64,000 bases of DNA from the NCBI GenBank assembly GCA_965227445.1, contig OZ245751.1, positions 248,001 through 312,000 of the forward strand, in the 5' to 3' direction. Source of the DNA: DT-110 sp030148525. Its GTDB lineage: Bacteria > Bacteroidota > Bacteroidia > Chitinophagales > Saprospiraceae. Position numbers and translations under genes: made by a program. Below, in pieces: positions 8,456 through 16,657 of the stretch; within the stretch, counting starts at the first letter, position 1; each line of letters starts with the position of its first letter. The notes beneath the pieces were generated by a model. That model was not told the origin of the DNA, made no database searches, and worked only from the letters and a program-made list of their open reading frames with translations.

Positions 8456-9562
8456 TCAGTTTCTCCCCTGAGCCAGAGAAAAACGGTTGCCTGGTTTTGC
8501 AAGGACTACACCACGACACTCTAACTCTAACAACAGGGCCGCGACCTTACTGTTGCTTTGCTGGCTCTGGTAACACAACCAATCGATGCTTACCGGGTCA
8601 GCCTTATCTAACAAAGCTACGATATTTTTCTCGTCTTCCGACAGCTCGGTAAAGAGGGTTTGTTGTTGCGGGGAATTGCTGTCGGGCGTATCCCACCCCA
8701 TGATATAACCAATGTCCCCGGCACTTTCCAGGAGAGCGGCCCGGTGTGATTTGATCAATTGGTTACAGCCTTTTGAACGCGGATCACTGAGGCGTCCCGG
8801 TACGGCGAATACGTCCTTGTGATAGCCATTGGCCAGATTGGCGGTAATAATAGAACCTCCACGTTCTCCGGTTTCAATAACGACCAGTGCATCACACATG
8901 CCGGCAACAATTCGGTTGCGCATGGGGAAGTATTCCTTTTCGGGATAGACAAATCTGGGATACTCGCTGATCAGTCCTCCCCTGGCTAGCATGCGTTCAG
9001 CATCGGCACGGTGAGCAGTGGGGTATAGATACCCGTGTCCATGGGCCATCACGCCGATGGTGGGCAGATCGTGTTCCATGGCTGCCCGGTGGGCACAAAT
9101 ATCGATTCCGTAGGCCATTCCACTAACGATAACTGGTTGGTAGGGCCGTAATTCTTCTACCAATTGGTGACAAATTTGCAGGCCTTCCCGGGTAGGCTTA
9201 CGCGTGCCGATGATGGAAAGTATTCTGGGAGCATTCAGATCCAGATTTCCCGATATGAACAATCCTATTGGCGCATCGAAATACGTTCGCAAGCGTTTGG
9301 GGTATTCCGGATCCTGAAAATAAACCAGGCGAATATCGTTCTCCTGCATGCATTCCCACTCGCGGGCTGCCCGGTCGAGCAACTCCGGATTTTGAATGTT
9401 TTGCACTAACTGTGCTCCAATACCGGGTATGGCCAATAAAGCCTGCTGGCTGGCCGTAAAAATACCCTCTACGCTTCCACAATAACTCAATAGAGTCTTG
9501 GCTGTTTGCGCACCCACCTTAGGTACACATACCAGCGCCAGCCGGTAGATTTCCTCCGTCAT
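8456..9562 (-). CDS. dprA: DNA-processing protein DprA
   Basis: This 368-residue protein loads RecA on incoming single-stranded DNA during natural transformation. A helix-hairpin-helix-like N-terminal part (residues 1-80, with VPKVGAQTAKTLL and IPGIGAQLVQNI) precedes the Rossmann-like DprA core with SIIGTRKPT, IVSGMAYGIDICAH, PMRNRIVAGMCDALVVIE and GSIITANLA, and a small C-terminal winged-helix-like part (about 305-365). Full length is normal for the family. The neighbours are unrelated. Its presence says transformation is possible but does not prove competence. Confidence 0.93.
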   Translation of the reverse strand: MTEEIYRLALVCVPKVGAQTAKTLLSYCGSVEGIFTASQQALLAIPGIGAQLVQNIQNPELLDRAAREWECMQENDIRLVYFQDPEYPKRLRTYFDAPIGLFISGNLDLNAPRILSIIGTRKPTREGLQICHQLVEELRPYQPVIVSGMAYGIDICAHRAAMEHDLPTIGVMAHGHGYLYPTAHRADAERMLARGGLISEYPRFVYPEKEYFPMRNRIVAGMCDALVVIETGERGGSIITANLANGYHKDVFAVPGRLSDPRSKGCNQLIKSHRAALLESAGDIGYIMGWDTPDSNSPQQQTLFTELSEDEKNIVALLDKADPVSIDWLCYQSQQSNSKVAALLLELECRGVVLAKPGNRFSLAQGRN

Positions 9563-9600
9563 AATTATCCGATCTTTATATGGTGGGTGCTTTTCCTTTT

Positions 9601-9719
9601 ATACCGATTCCGATAAGGTTTGGGCCATGTCCAAGCTTTCTGCGCGAGTAAAACTGCCTGAGTACTATATCAAAAAAAACAGACAGTTCCTGCTGATACC
9701 AGATTCCGGAAAGGAATTG
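9601..9719 (+). repeat. Degenerate TATACCG-type repeat remnants, copy 4
   Basis: In the 306-bp gap between dprA and the SH3 gene, 9601-9672 matches the repeat family in order (TATACCGATTCCGATAAGG, GTTTGGGC, GCGCGAGTA, ACTATAT) but has lost its perfect hairpins. A second half-copy starts at 9699 (ATACCAGATTCCGGAAAGG). The rest of the gap, to 9868, shows nothing else convincing. Confidence 0.45.
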
Positions 9720-9868
9720 GTTACATCTTGCTGATTTTATCAGGCTTATTTCGTCGTCAACGGGGATTTCGAATAGTATTCTTGGAATTTGACCGACTAC
9801 CCCGCTACATTTATGAATACCCTTCTTAAATTAAGCAATCTATTGTTGCACCGCAATAACACGGCACC

Positions 9869-10375
9869 ATGAGTGACAAAAAAACATCGGTTCTCCCCAA
9901 ACTCGAAATGATCATCATCGGGATCTTCCTGGTCAGTTTTATGATTTGGGCAGTTAGTAAATGTTCTCGTACCCGCCAGGAGATCTTGTCGGAAAACCCG
10001 GAGGAACAAATAGATCCGCAACAGGCTGAGGCCGACAGCCTGGCCCGCCTGGCGGCCAAACAGGACAGCCTGGAAGCTGCTCGTCGTCAGGCACAGAAAA
10101 AGACTCGATCGGAGTATACCCCCCTGTACGTTACCATTGATGACCTAAATGTTCGCAATGCACCTGCACTGGATGCAGAGGTAGTAGACCAACTTCCCCT
10201 GTTCGAGGAAGTACTTTTCCTGAATGAGTGGACCGAATTCACAACCGAAGTAAACCTCGGCCGGGGGATGGCCACCGAACCCTGGATAAAAGTCCGTACC
10301 CCCAAGGGGCACGAGGGGTGGGTATTTGGTGCCGGTGTTCACTACTACAAGGAAAAGAACCCTTTAGCGTACTAA
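9869..10375 (+). CDS. Membrane-anchored SH3-domain protein
   Basis: The 168-residue product has one N-terminal transmembrane helix (about residues 13-30, MIIIGIFLVSFMIWAV), an Ala/Gln/Glu-rich likely coiled stretch (about 45-75) and a bacterial SH3 domain from about residue 85: VTIDDLNVRNAPALDAEVV, then WIKVRTPKGHEGWVFGAGV. The domain probably faces the periplasm and may bind peptidoglycan or a partner protein. It converges with a glucosaminidase-like gene whose stop lies only 3 bp away, with no terminator between; a shared cell-wall theme is suggestive only. Confidence 0.8.
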   Translation: MSDKKTSVLPKLEMIIIGIFLVSFMIWAVSKCSRTRQEILSENPEEQIDPQQAEADSLARLAAKQDSLEAARRQAQKKTRSEYTPLYVTIDDLNVRNAPALDAEVVDQLPLFEEVLFLNEWTEFTTEVNLGRGMATEPWIKVRTPKGHEGWVFGAGVHYYKEKNPLAY

Positions 10376-10378
10376 TAC

Positions 10379-11095
10379 CTATTGTTGCTCATCGATCAGG
10401 AACAACTGCAATTCTTCGATAAGCTCTACCATTGCTTTTTTGTACCGTTTATTGGCCGGGTACCCCTTGGCGATAGTGGCATTGGTCCACCCGATATAGT
10501 CCGTAGGCAGGGGCGGTTGATCGGGCGAATATGAGCCCGTAGCTACGAATAAACTATGGTCGCGAAAGCTCATCCATGGGGTTTCGTAGGCCCGGTAGCA
10601 CTCGCCCTCCACCTGGATGGTAGCTCCCCGCCAATCGGGAGTACACGGAATGCCAAAGTAATTATTGCCGAGCTGTACCCGGGGATCATAACCGGCCCGG
10701 CTATGCAATAAGCCGTTGGCCAAAATATAGGAAGACGGAATGCCGAATTTTTTGCGCTCCGTAATGGCGACCCGTGCAAATCGTCTGACAAAAGCATCTT
10801 GTGCCTGCGGATCGAGTTCAGGTACCGGATCGGTTGCACGATCGTCAGATTTGCTGCTGCGCCTGACGGGAAATAACCGAAATTGAAAACGCTCCATAAT
10901 GGTAGCCTTTTGGCTATCGGTGTGATTGGTCGCAATGGACTTTGCTGGGGTTGCGTTATCCGAAGAAGCTTGCGCCGGGTGATTGAGGTTCAGGTGAAAG
11001 CGCATATCCTTTTTGGAGGCAACAACCAGCAACAAAATAACCAGCACCATGCGCCAGACATTTTTGCGGAGAAACTGGGTAGTCTGTTGTCGCAT
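10379..11095 (-). CDS. Glucosaminidase-family protein with altered catalytic residue
   Basis: The 238-residue protein has an N-terminal membrane helix (about residues 13-27), a polar linker to about residue 95 and a glucosaminidase (FlgJ/LytD-type) domain. Family landmarks are PSSYILANGLL, LGNNYFGI, ECYRAYETPWMSFRDHSLF and DYIGWTNATIAKGYPANKRY. In the family the segment corresponding to LLHSRAG normally reads LLESGxG, the Glu being the general acid. Here that position is His131 (codon at 10703-10705). It may be an inactive, peptidoglycan-binding relative. The start at 11095 lies inside a repeated palindrome that could be an operator. Confidence 0.8.
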   Translation of the reverse strand: MRQQTTQFLRKNVWRMVLVILLLVVASKKDMRFHLNLNHPAQASSDNATPAKSIATNHTDSQKATIMERFQFRLFPVRRSSKSDDRATDPVPELDPQAQDAFVRRFARVAITERKKFGIPSSYILANGLLHSRAGYDPRVQLGNNYFGIPCTPDWRGATIQVEGECYRAYETPWMSFRDHSLFVATGSYSPDQPPLPTDYIGWTNATIAKGYPANKRYKKAMVELIEELQLFLIDEQQ

Positions 11096-11147
11096 AACAA
11101 ATTGTTTGTTTTACGGCAATATAAAACAAATTGTTGCAAACCGCAAC
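11096..11147 (-). promoter_or_regulatory. Candidate operator: two AACAAATTGTT boxes and an inverted repeat
   Basis: AACAAATTGTT, a 5-bp palindrome around one base, occurs at 11096-11106 and again at 11125-11135, 29 bp apart. GTTGC/GCAAC forms another inverted repeat at 11133-11147. All lie directly upstream of the glucosaminidase-like start, suggesting binding of a regulator; none is known. Confidence 0.3.
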
Positions 11148-11171
11148 ACTCACTACCCAATCGCTAAAAAA

Positions 11172-11204
11172 ATACCCCCGAAACAGCAATTGTTTCGGGG
11201 GTAT
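11172..11204 (-). terminator. Terminator of the cystathionine gamma-synthase-type gene
   Basis: A perfect 14-bp stem, ATACCCCCGAAACA (11172-11185) with its complement at 11191-11204, has a 5-base loop and, on the minus strand, a T run formed by the A run 11166-11172. It lies 29 bp past the stop at 11233. Confidence 0.85.
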
Positions 11205-11232
11205 GGTTAGTGGTTATAAACCACGGCGGGCC

Positions 11233-12411
11233 TTAGTGGGTACTAGCCGGTATTTCCCTGGCAGCGGGAAGCTTTTCGAGGGCAGTGTCCAGATCCCCTA
11301 TCAAATCGTCGGCGTCTTCGATACCAATACTCAACCGGATCAGGGAATCGGTGAGGCCTACTTTAAGGCGTTCTTCTCTTGGAATACTGGCGTGCGTCAT
11401 GCTCGCCGGGTGACCGATGAGCGATTCGACACCGCCCAGTGATTCGGCCAGGGTGAACACCTTGGTATTTGACAGTACATGAGTCGCATAATCCAGCGTA
11501 TTCTGGTGCAGGTCGAAGGAAACCATGGCACCGAAGTGTTTCATTTGTCGCTTGGCGAGCTCGTGCTGCGGGTGGTCTTCCAAACCGGGGTAATACACCT
11601 GATTGACTTTGGGATGCTGTTGTAAGTGCTTCGCAACCTTAGCAGCATTCTCACAGGCGCGCTCCACCCGCAAGTGCAGGGTTTTGATGCCGCGGAGCAG
11701 TAAAAAACAATCCTGTGGACCAGGAACGGCACCCACTGCATTCTGTGTAAACCGGAAATGGGCCTCGTGTGCCGGATCTTTTACGATAACAGCACCGTGC
11801 ACCACATCGGAGTGACCGCCGAGGTATTTGGTTGCGGAGTGCATTACGATATCGGCACCCAGTTCGATGGGGCGTTGCAGGTAGGGAGAGGCGAAGGTGT
11901 TATCCACGCAGGTCAGTACGCCGTGTTTTTGCGCAAGCGCACAAATAGCCTCAATGTCCACTACATTGAGCATGGGATTGGTGGGCGTCTCGATCCACAG
12001 CAGTTTGGTGTGCTCCGAAATATGGGGAACGATATCTTCCGGCTCGTTCATGCTGATAAACTTCGACTTTATGCCGAAGCGGCCGTGCACTTTGGTAAGC
12101 TGGCGGTAGGAGCCTCCGTACAGATCGTTAACCGATAGTACTTCATCCCCCGGATTCAGCATGCGGATGATGGCATCCATGGCGGCCAGACCACTGGAAA
12201 AACAGATGGCTGCTGCCCCGTTCTCGAGGGAGGCCAGGTTGTTCTCCAGCGCATGCCGGGTAGGATTCTGGGTCCGGGCATACTCGTATCCCTTGTGTTG
12301 ACCAGGTGAATCCTGTGCATACGTTGATGTCTGGTAAATAGGAGTCATTACGGCACCGGTCGCCGGATCAGGCTCGACGCCGGCGTGGATGCATTTGGTT
12401 CCGAATTTCAT
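11233..12411 (-). CDS. Cystathionine gamma-synthase/gamma-lyase-type PLP enzyme
   Basis: The 392-residue protein belongs to the Cys/Met-metabolism PLP family, which makes or splits cystathionine in methionine/cysteine synthesis. The PLP lysine is Lys195 in HSATKYLGGHSD, the cofactor Tyr/Arg region is YEYARTQNPT (42-51) and the phosphate-binding segment is FSSGLAAMDA (71-80). The C-terminal SLGGVESLIGHPASMTHA is characteristic. The start at 12411 (MKFGTKCIHAG) fits the family; a longer frame begins at 12450. Synthase and lyase cannot be separated by motif alone. The upstream leader of about 60 bases holds a stem-loop but is too short for a SAM riboswitch. Confidence 0.85.
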   Translation of the reverse strand: MKFGTKCIHAGVEPDPATGAVMTPIYQTSTYAQDSPGQHKGYEYARTQNPTRHALENNLASLENGAAAICFSSGLAAMDAIIRMLNPGDEVLSVNDLYGGSYRQLTKVHGRFGIKSKFISMNEPEDIVPHISEHTKLLWIETPTNPMLNVVDIEAICALAQKHGVLTCVDNTFASPYLQRPIELGADIVMHSATKYLGGHSDVVHGAVIVKDPAHEAHFRFTQNAVGAVPGPQDCFLLLRGIKTLHLRVERACENAAKVAKHLQQHPKVNQVYYPGLEDHPQHELAKRQMKHFGAMVSFDLHQNTLDYATHVLSNTKVFTLAESLGGVESLIGHPASMTHASIPREERLKVGLTDSLIRLSIGIEDADDLIGDLDTALEKLPAAREIPASTH

Positions 12412-12437
12412 AGCGGTCGTATTTGGTGGTGTTCGGG

Positions 12438-12462
12438 TGGGGGCAACCATTAGTCACCCCCA
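12438..12462 (-). other. Stem-loop between transketolase C and the PLP enzyme gene
   Basis: On the minus strand TGGGGGTGAC and GTTGCCCCCA can form a 10-bp RNA stem with two wobble pairs around a 5-base loop. No T run follows. It lies nine bases past the transketolase stop and 26 bases before the next start, so it might end or stabilise the upstream message. Confidence 0.35.
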
Positions 12463-12470
12463 TTCGTTAA

Positions 12471-13433
12471 TCAGGTTCGATCAAGCACGCGCTTGACGGC
12501 AGCTACGACATCTGATACACCCAGGCCATACTTATTGAGCAGGTCAATGGGTTTGCCGCTTTCGCCAAAGCTATCATTGACACCTACGAATTCAAGCGGA
12601 ACGGGTTGCTTGTTGGCGGCAAGTTGAGCAATACTACCGCCCAGTCCGCCAGCTATTTGGTGTTCCTCGGCCGTTACCGCACAACCGGTTTTCGCCAGTG
12701 ATGTCAAGACAGCTGCTTCGTCGAGGGGCTTAATCGTGTGTATGTTGATCAGGTCCACGGAGATGCCTTCTTTTGCCAATTCTTTGGCAGCTTCCACCGA
12801 TTGCCAAACCATGTGTCCGGTAGCGAAAATGGATACGTCGCTGCCTTCCGCTAAGTGTAATGCTTTCCCGATCTCGAAAGTTTGATCTTCCGGCGTAAAA
12901 ATGGGCCAACCGGGACGGCCAAAGCGCAAATAAACGGGACCCTCGTGTTCGGCAATGGCAATGGTAGCTGCTTTAGTCTGATTGTAATCGCAGGGATTGA
13001 TCACTGTGAACCCAGGTAGCATCTTGGTCATACCGATATCTTCCAGTATCTGGTGGGTAGCCCCATCTTCGCCCAGCGTCAGCCCCGCGTGGGAAGCACA
13101 CACCTTAACGTTCTTGTGGGAATAGGCAATAGATTGACGCAACTGATCGTAAACGCGACCAGTTGAAAAGTTGGCAAAAGTACCGGTATAGGGTATTTTC
13201 CCACTAGTGGCCAGTCCGGCGGCGATCCCCATCATATTCGCCTCAGAGATGCCTACCTGGAAGAAGCGTTCGGGGAACTCATCGATGAAATCCTGCATTT
13301 TCAGGGAGCCGACCAGGTCGGCACAAAGGGCAACGACATCGGGATTGTTGCGACCTACTTCGAGAAGACCGGCGCCGAAGCCATCACGAGTGGCTTTCTT
13401 TCCGGTGGATACAATATCTTGGAGCATGAGCAT
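12471..13433 (-). CDS. Transketolase, C-terminal subunit
   Basis: This 320-residue half of a split transketolase carries the pyrimidine-binding and C-terminal domains. With the N-terminal subunit it should move two-carbon ketol units between sugar phosphates in the pentose phosphate pathway (or act as a related split enzyme, such as one for DXP-like substrates). Visible landmarks are GISEANMMGIAAGLA, the Glu-containing segment that activates thiamine diphosphate; ASHAGLTLGEDGATHQILEDI; and YLRFGRPGWP. The start at 13433 was preferred because it is 41 bp after the stop of the N-terminal subunit; a longer frame would overlap that gene. No Shine-Dalgarno is seen. Confidence 0.88.
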   Translation of the reverse strand: MLMLQDIVSTGKKATRDGFGAGLLEVGRNNPDVVALCADLVGSLKMQDFIDEFPERFFQVGISEANMMGIAAGLATSGKIPYTGTFANFSTGRVYDQLRQSIAYSHKNVKVCASHAGLTLGEDGATHQILEDIGMTKMLPGFTVINPCDYNQTKAATIAIAEHEGPVYLRFGRPGWPIFTPEDQTFEIGKALHLAEGSDVSIFATGHMVWQSVEAAKELAKEGISVDLINIHTIKPLDEAAVLTSLAKTGCAVTAEEHQIAGGLGGSIAQLAANKQPVPLEFVGVNDSFGESGKPIDLLNKYGLGVSDVVAAVKRVLDRT

Positions 13434-13473
13434 GTTGCTTTTGATCTTCAATAATAGAAGGACATAAAATGGA

Positions 13474-14328
13474 TTACTGGCGTTCCGGGAAATCACCGAG
13501 CGTTTCTTCTAATTGAGCCAGTGCCTGCTCGGTTTGCTCAGCATTTGGTGCCTTCCCGTGCCATTTATGGGTACCCTGCATGAAGTCGACCCCGTAGCCC
13601 ATTTCCGTTTTCATAAGGATAACTACTGGTTGGCCACTACCGGTGGCTGCTTTGGCTTTCGCCAAAACATCGATCACTTCCCGCATATCGTTTCCGTTCA
13701 TATGCAGCACAGTCCAACCGAAAGCGTCCCATTTGGCCGGGAGATCACCCAGGGTGATCACATCGTCGTTGGGGCCGTCGATTTGCTGGCCGTTCCAGTC
13801 GACAATGGCAATCAGGTTGTCAACCTTATGGTGGTTGGCAAACAGCACAGCTTCCCAGATCTGTCCTTCCTGTAGTTCTCCATCACCGCACAGGCAATAG
13901 ATGGTGCTGTCGTCCTTGTTCAGTTTCTTTGCCAGGGCTGCACCAATTGCAATGGATAAGCCTTGTCCCAGCGATCCCGAGGCAACGCGGATGCCCGGCA
14001 GCCCTTCGTGGGTGGCGGGGTGACCCTGCAGGCGGGAATCGATTTGCCGGAATGTATTTAGCTCTTCAACCGGAAAGTAGCCGCTGCGGGCCAGTACACT
14101 GTACCATACCGGAGAAATGTGGCCATTGGAGAGGAAGAACATATCCTCCTCTTTCCCGGACATATTAAAGGATGGGTCGTGTTTGAGCACGTCAAAGTAT
14201 AGAGCGACCAGCAGGTCAGTGCAACCAAGGGAGCCACCGGGGTGCCCGCTGGCTGCGTAATGGGTTTGCCGGATAATATCACGGCGGACCTGACTGGCTA
14301 TGCGTTCCAGCTCTTGAATGGAGGCCAT
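13474..14328 (-). CDS. Transketolase, N-terminal subunit
   Basis: This 284-residue protein is the thiamine-diphosphate/magnesium-binding half of the split transketolase. The motif is GDGELQEGQIWEA followed by NLIAIVDWNGQQIDG, and the N-terminal QTHYAASGHPGGSLGCTDLL and FLSNGHISPVWY match the family's His-rich substrate region. The start at 14328 (MASIQELERI) agrees with the family; the longer frame to 14436 crosses the HU terminator. It is the first gene of a two-gene operon with the C-terminal subunit. Confidence 0.9.
   Translation of the reverse strand: MASIQELERIASQVRRDIIRQTHYAASGHPGGSLGCTDLLVALYFDVLKHDPSFNMSGKEEDMFFLSNGHISPVWYSVLARSGYFPVEELNTFRQIDSRLQGHPATHEGLPGIRVASGSLGQGLSIAIGAALAKKLNKDDSTIYCLCGDGELQEGQIWEAVLFANHHKVDNLIAIVDWNGQQIDGPNDDVITLGDLPAKWDAFGWTVLHMNGNDMREVIDVLAKAKAATGSGQPVVILMKTEMGYGVDFMQGTHKWHGKAPNAEQTEQALAQLEETLGDFPERQ
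13654..13667 (+). repeat. 14-base word GGCTTTCGCCAAAA, site 2
   Basis: Antisense inside the transketolase N-terminal subunit; coding strand reads Val-Leu-Ala-Lys-Ala. Confidence 0.8.
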
Positions 14329-14386
14329 ATGGATTCGTACTTTATGTGGAATATCGATCCCGTTAACAATGGCCCCAAAAGTACAA

Positions 14387-14422
14387 AAAAAGGGCAATCC
14401 ATAACGATGGATTGCCCTTTTT
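14387..14422 (-). terminator. Terminator of the HU gene
   Basis: A perfect 16-bp stem (14387-14402 with 14407-14422, core AGGGCAATCCAT) with loop AACG has an A run on its left that gives a T run on the minus strand; on the right a T run also exists. It separates HU from the transketolase operon. Confidence 0.88.
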
Positions 14423-14467
14423 AGGGGAGGGGTCACGCGTAGTTCGCGCCCCCGAAATATACCTTAA

Positions 14468-14740
14468 CTAGTTCACAGAGTCAGACAGTTCTTTGCCCGG
14501 CTTGAACTTAACAACATTCTTAGCTGCAATCTGAATAGTCTCACCGGTCTGTGGGTTACGACCTGTGCGAGCGTTACGCTTGGAGACAGAGAAGGTGCCG
14601 AATCCAATCAGCGTTACTTTGTCGCCACTTTTCAATGCATCGCCAATGTTGTCGAGGACAGCATTCAGGGCATCCGTAGCCTGGGCTTTAGAAATATCAG
14701 CACTTTCTGCAATCTTGTTAATCAGATCTCCTTTGTTCAT
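14468..14740 (-). CDS. HU-family DNA-binding protein
   Basis: The 90-residue protein is a normal-length bacterial histone-like HU: N-terminal helices MNKGDLINKIAESADISKAQ, the strand core DKVTLIGFGTFSVSKRNARTGRNP with the DNA-intercalating Arg-Asn-Pro at the beta-arm tip, then QTGETIQIAAKNVVKFKPGKEL. It bends and coats DNA as a dimer. The start at 14740 gives the canonical N-terminus; the extra 11 residues of a longer frame do not fit. It has a consensus promoter and its own terminator, so it is monocistronic. Confidence 0.95.
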   Translation of the reverse strand: MNKGDLINKIAESADISKAQATDALNAVLDNIGDALKSGDKVTLIGFGTFSVSKRNARTGRNPQTGETIQIAAKNVVKFKPGKELSDSVN

Positions 14741-14771
14741 TTCGAAATGTTTGATTAGCAAATGATGCGTC

Positions 14772-14802
14772 AAATTTAGCCGCTACAATTAGTAATACCA
14801 AG
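14772..14802 (-). promoter_or_regulatory. Bacteroidota-type promoter of the HU gene
   Basis: On the minus strand TTGG (plus 14799-14802) is followed after about 19 bp by TAAATTTG (14772-14779), an exact TAnnTTTG match with consensus spacing. It lies about 31 bp upstream of the ATG at 14740. Confidence 0.65.
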
Positions 14803-14894
14803 TTTTACCTTTAAAAAGAAACCCAAAATGCCTATTTTTACTAGGGTTCCGGCCCGTTAAACCTCTAAGTAGCTCATTTGTTCCTAATTTGCGT

Positions 14895-15107
14895 ATGCAA
14901 AAACTCAAATCCATGAAATCCCGCCCCTCCCTCATTATTTTGTGTATCCTCGCTATTGGCCTTGGTATATCGTCCTTGGCCTGCAGCCGCAAAACCGGTT
15001 GCCCTGCCACCCAAAATGTACATACCGAACGCAACGGTAAAGGAAAAGTGAAAGGCGGGGCCACCACGCATCTGTTCCCCAAGAAAATGCGTAAGTCCGG
15101 TAGATAA
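14895..15107 (+). CDS. Small Cys-containing exported or lipoprotein-like protein
   Basis: The 70-residue product has an N-terminal signal-like helix (about residues 10-25, LIILCILAIGLGISSLAC) ending in a lipobox-like SLAC, and a short basic mature part, SRKTGCPATQN, ending FPKKMRKSGR. This pattern (Cys followed by KTGCP, Lys/Arg-rich tail with LFPKKM) recurs, as I recall, in small proteins of related Saprospiria, which supports it as a gene. It diverges from HU; starts at 14895 or 14913 are both possible. Function is unknown. Confidence 0.6.
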   Translation: MQKLKSMKSRPSLIILCILAIGLGISSLACSRKTGCPATQNVHTERNGKGKVKGGATTHLFPKKMRKSGR

Positions 15108-15117
15108 CGATTTTGGT

Positions 15118-15294
15118 GCGTGATCCTCCGGATCACGCAAACGGTGCTTTCCGCTTTCGAAAACTCACCCCTGGATAATTGGTTTTTGTCTATGCTTTGA
15201 ATAGCGTTTGTCAATGCTTAAATACCCTGCGTTGCCGCTTCGCGGTTCCTTCGTTTAAAGGTCCCCCGGACCTTTATCGACCATGAAGGTCGAA
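15118..15294. repeat. Cluster of short stem-loops in a 305-bp gap
   Basis: Between the small exported protein and oppC lie GCGTGATCC/GGATCACGC (15118-15138, 9 bp), AAAGGTCC/GGACCTTT (about 15257-15275) and TCGACC/GGTCGA (about 15278-15294). None has a T run next to it. They may be remains of repeats or weak terminators for the convergent genes. No gene is seen in the gap. Confidence 0.4.
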
Positions 15295-15381
15295 TCACTC
15301 AGTCACCTCTCTTTTACCGTGCCGGATAAATCGCTTGCATAGGTCCCTTTTCTTAGGAAGAGAGGGGTTCTCCGGAATACC

Positions 15382-15416
15382 GTGAGCCGTGGGCCGTTCA
15401 TCGTAAACCGTTTCAG
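15382..15416 (-). repeat. Degenerate heptad array, GTGAGCC type
   Basis: Five 7-base units, GTGAGCC GTGGGCC GTTCATC GTAAACC GTTTCAG, run into the end of oppC. The first unit is the exact reverse complement of GGCTCAC in the large array at 59072, so the two arrays belong to one family. Confidence 0.5.
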
Positions 15417-16657
15417 GAATCCATCGCTTCCGCCAGGCCTTCCCCGATCAAATTGAAAATGGTGACCGTAATGAAAATGGCCATTCCGGGGAACAGGGCC
15501 AGCCACCAGGCCTCGGTATTGGATTTGATCTTATTGAGTAAGGTGCCCCAGGTGACCGCATCGGCGGGTAATCCAATGCCGAGGAACGACAGGAAGGCCT
15601 CCAATAGGATGGCACCGGAAATCCCGAAGGCAATGGTGATCAACACTGGGCGCAACCCATTCGGGAGGGCGTGCCGGATGAGCATTCGCTTTTCCGAAAA
15701 GCCGAGAACCCGACCGGCTTCAATGTAGTATTGCTCGCGAATGCGGAGCATCTCGGCCCGCACAAAGCGAGCCACGCCCGTCCACCGGATCAGACCGATG
15801 ATGGCCATGACAAGTAGCAGAGACGATCGTTCGAGGGTAGCCACAATGGCCAGCAGGAGCATGAGGGCCGGAATGGAGTTCATGACCTCGATCAATCGCA
15901 TTACCCCGAAATCGAGGGGCCATGCCCGGACCGTTGATGTTTTTCTCATGGGCACTACTAACCGGCACAGACTCAATAACACTATTAATAGCAGGAGCGC
16001 CCAGAGCACCCGCCACATTCCTGTCTCCGGAATAAACCCGGGCAAGGGAATGATCCAGCCAAAGAAGATCCAGGGGATCAACCCCAGCCCTAACACCCAA
16101 AAGCGGCGGCGGGGCCAGCGGAACCGGTCATCTCCGAAATAGCCGGCAATAGCCCCCAGGGTGATACCGATCAGACTGGCAACCGCCATGGCCACCAGGC
16201 CCACCAATAGTGCCGTGCGGGTGCCGTGAATCAGACCGGCGGCTACGTCCTTGCCCAGCTCATCGGTACCCAGCCAATGTCTGAAGCGCCCCGATTCCAG
16301 TTGTTGGTTGGCGAAAGGTCCGAGTGCACGCATGTTGCGTCGGTCGAGCGTGCCGGGAGAGTAGGGGATGGGGCAGCGCACTACCCATTCGTAGTCTTCG
16401 GTGAGCCAATTACGCCGTGCGAGGTCACCCCGCGGCGCTGCCAGTCCTAGTGAAACTCCGTACGACCGGAAAACCGGCCAGAGGGACTCGCCCTCAACCT
16501 GGCAATACAGCGGACGTTCATTGGCAATGAAGTCGGCTGAGAGCGCGATCACTACCAGGAAGAGCAGTATACGCAACGACCAGCGGTTGGTGCGTCGTTG
16601 GCGGAAGCGTTGCCACCAATTCGTATGGTTCATGCTATGTAAAGCTCCCCCGCTCAT
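15413..16657 (-). CDS. oppC: Oligopeptide/dipeptide ABC transporter permease, OppC type
   Basis: The 414-residue inner-membrane protein has a first helix at about residues 28-45, a periplasmic stretch, the family signature HWLGTDELGKDVAAGLIHGTR, and the BPD-type permease core; the coupling region reads EAGRVLGFSEKRMLIRHALPNGLRPVL, with the EAA-loop pattern that contacts the ATPase. An extra segment (about residues 170-245) carries two further helices, making it longer than the usual 300 residues. Its start codon overlaps the oppB stop by 4 bp (ATGA at 16654-16657), which suggests coupled translation. Substrate is not known; no ATPase genes are nearby. Confidence 0.85.
   Translation of the reverse strand: MSGGALHSMNHTNWWQRFRQRRTNRWSLRILLFLVVIALSADFIANERPLYCQVEGESLWPVFRSYGVSLGLAAPRGDLARRNWLTEDYEWVVRCPIPYSPGTLDRRNMRALGPFANQQLESGRFRHWLGTDELGKDVAAGLIHGTRTALLVGLVAMAVASLIGITLGAIAGYFGDDRFRWPRRRFWVLGLGLIPWIFFGWIIPLPGFIPETGMWRVLWALLLLIVLLSLCRLVVPMRKTSTVRAWPLDFGVMRLIEVMNSIPALMLLLAIVATLERSSLLLVMAIIGLIRWTGVARFVRAEMLRIREQYYIEAGRVLGFSEKRMLIRHALPNGLRPVLITIAFGISGAILLEAFLSFLGIGLPADAVTWGTLLNKIKSNTEAWWLALFPGMAIFITVTIFNLIGEGLAEAMDS

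Noticed and set aside
12412..12470. SAM riboswitch ahead of the cystathionine gamma-synthase-type gene
   Set aside because: The leader is only about 60 bases and shows one simple stem-loop, not a SAM aptamer.
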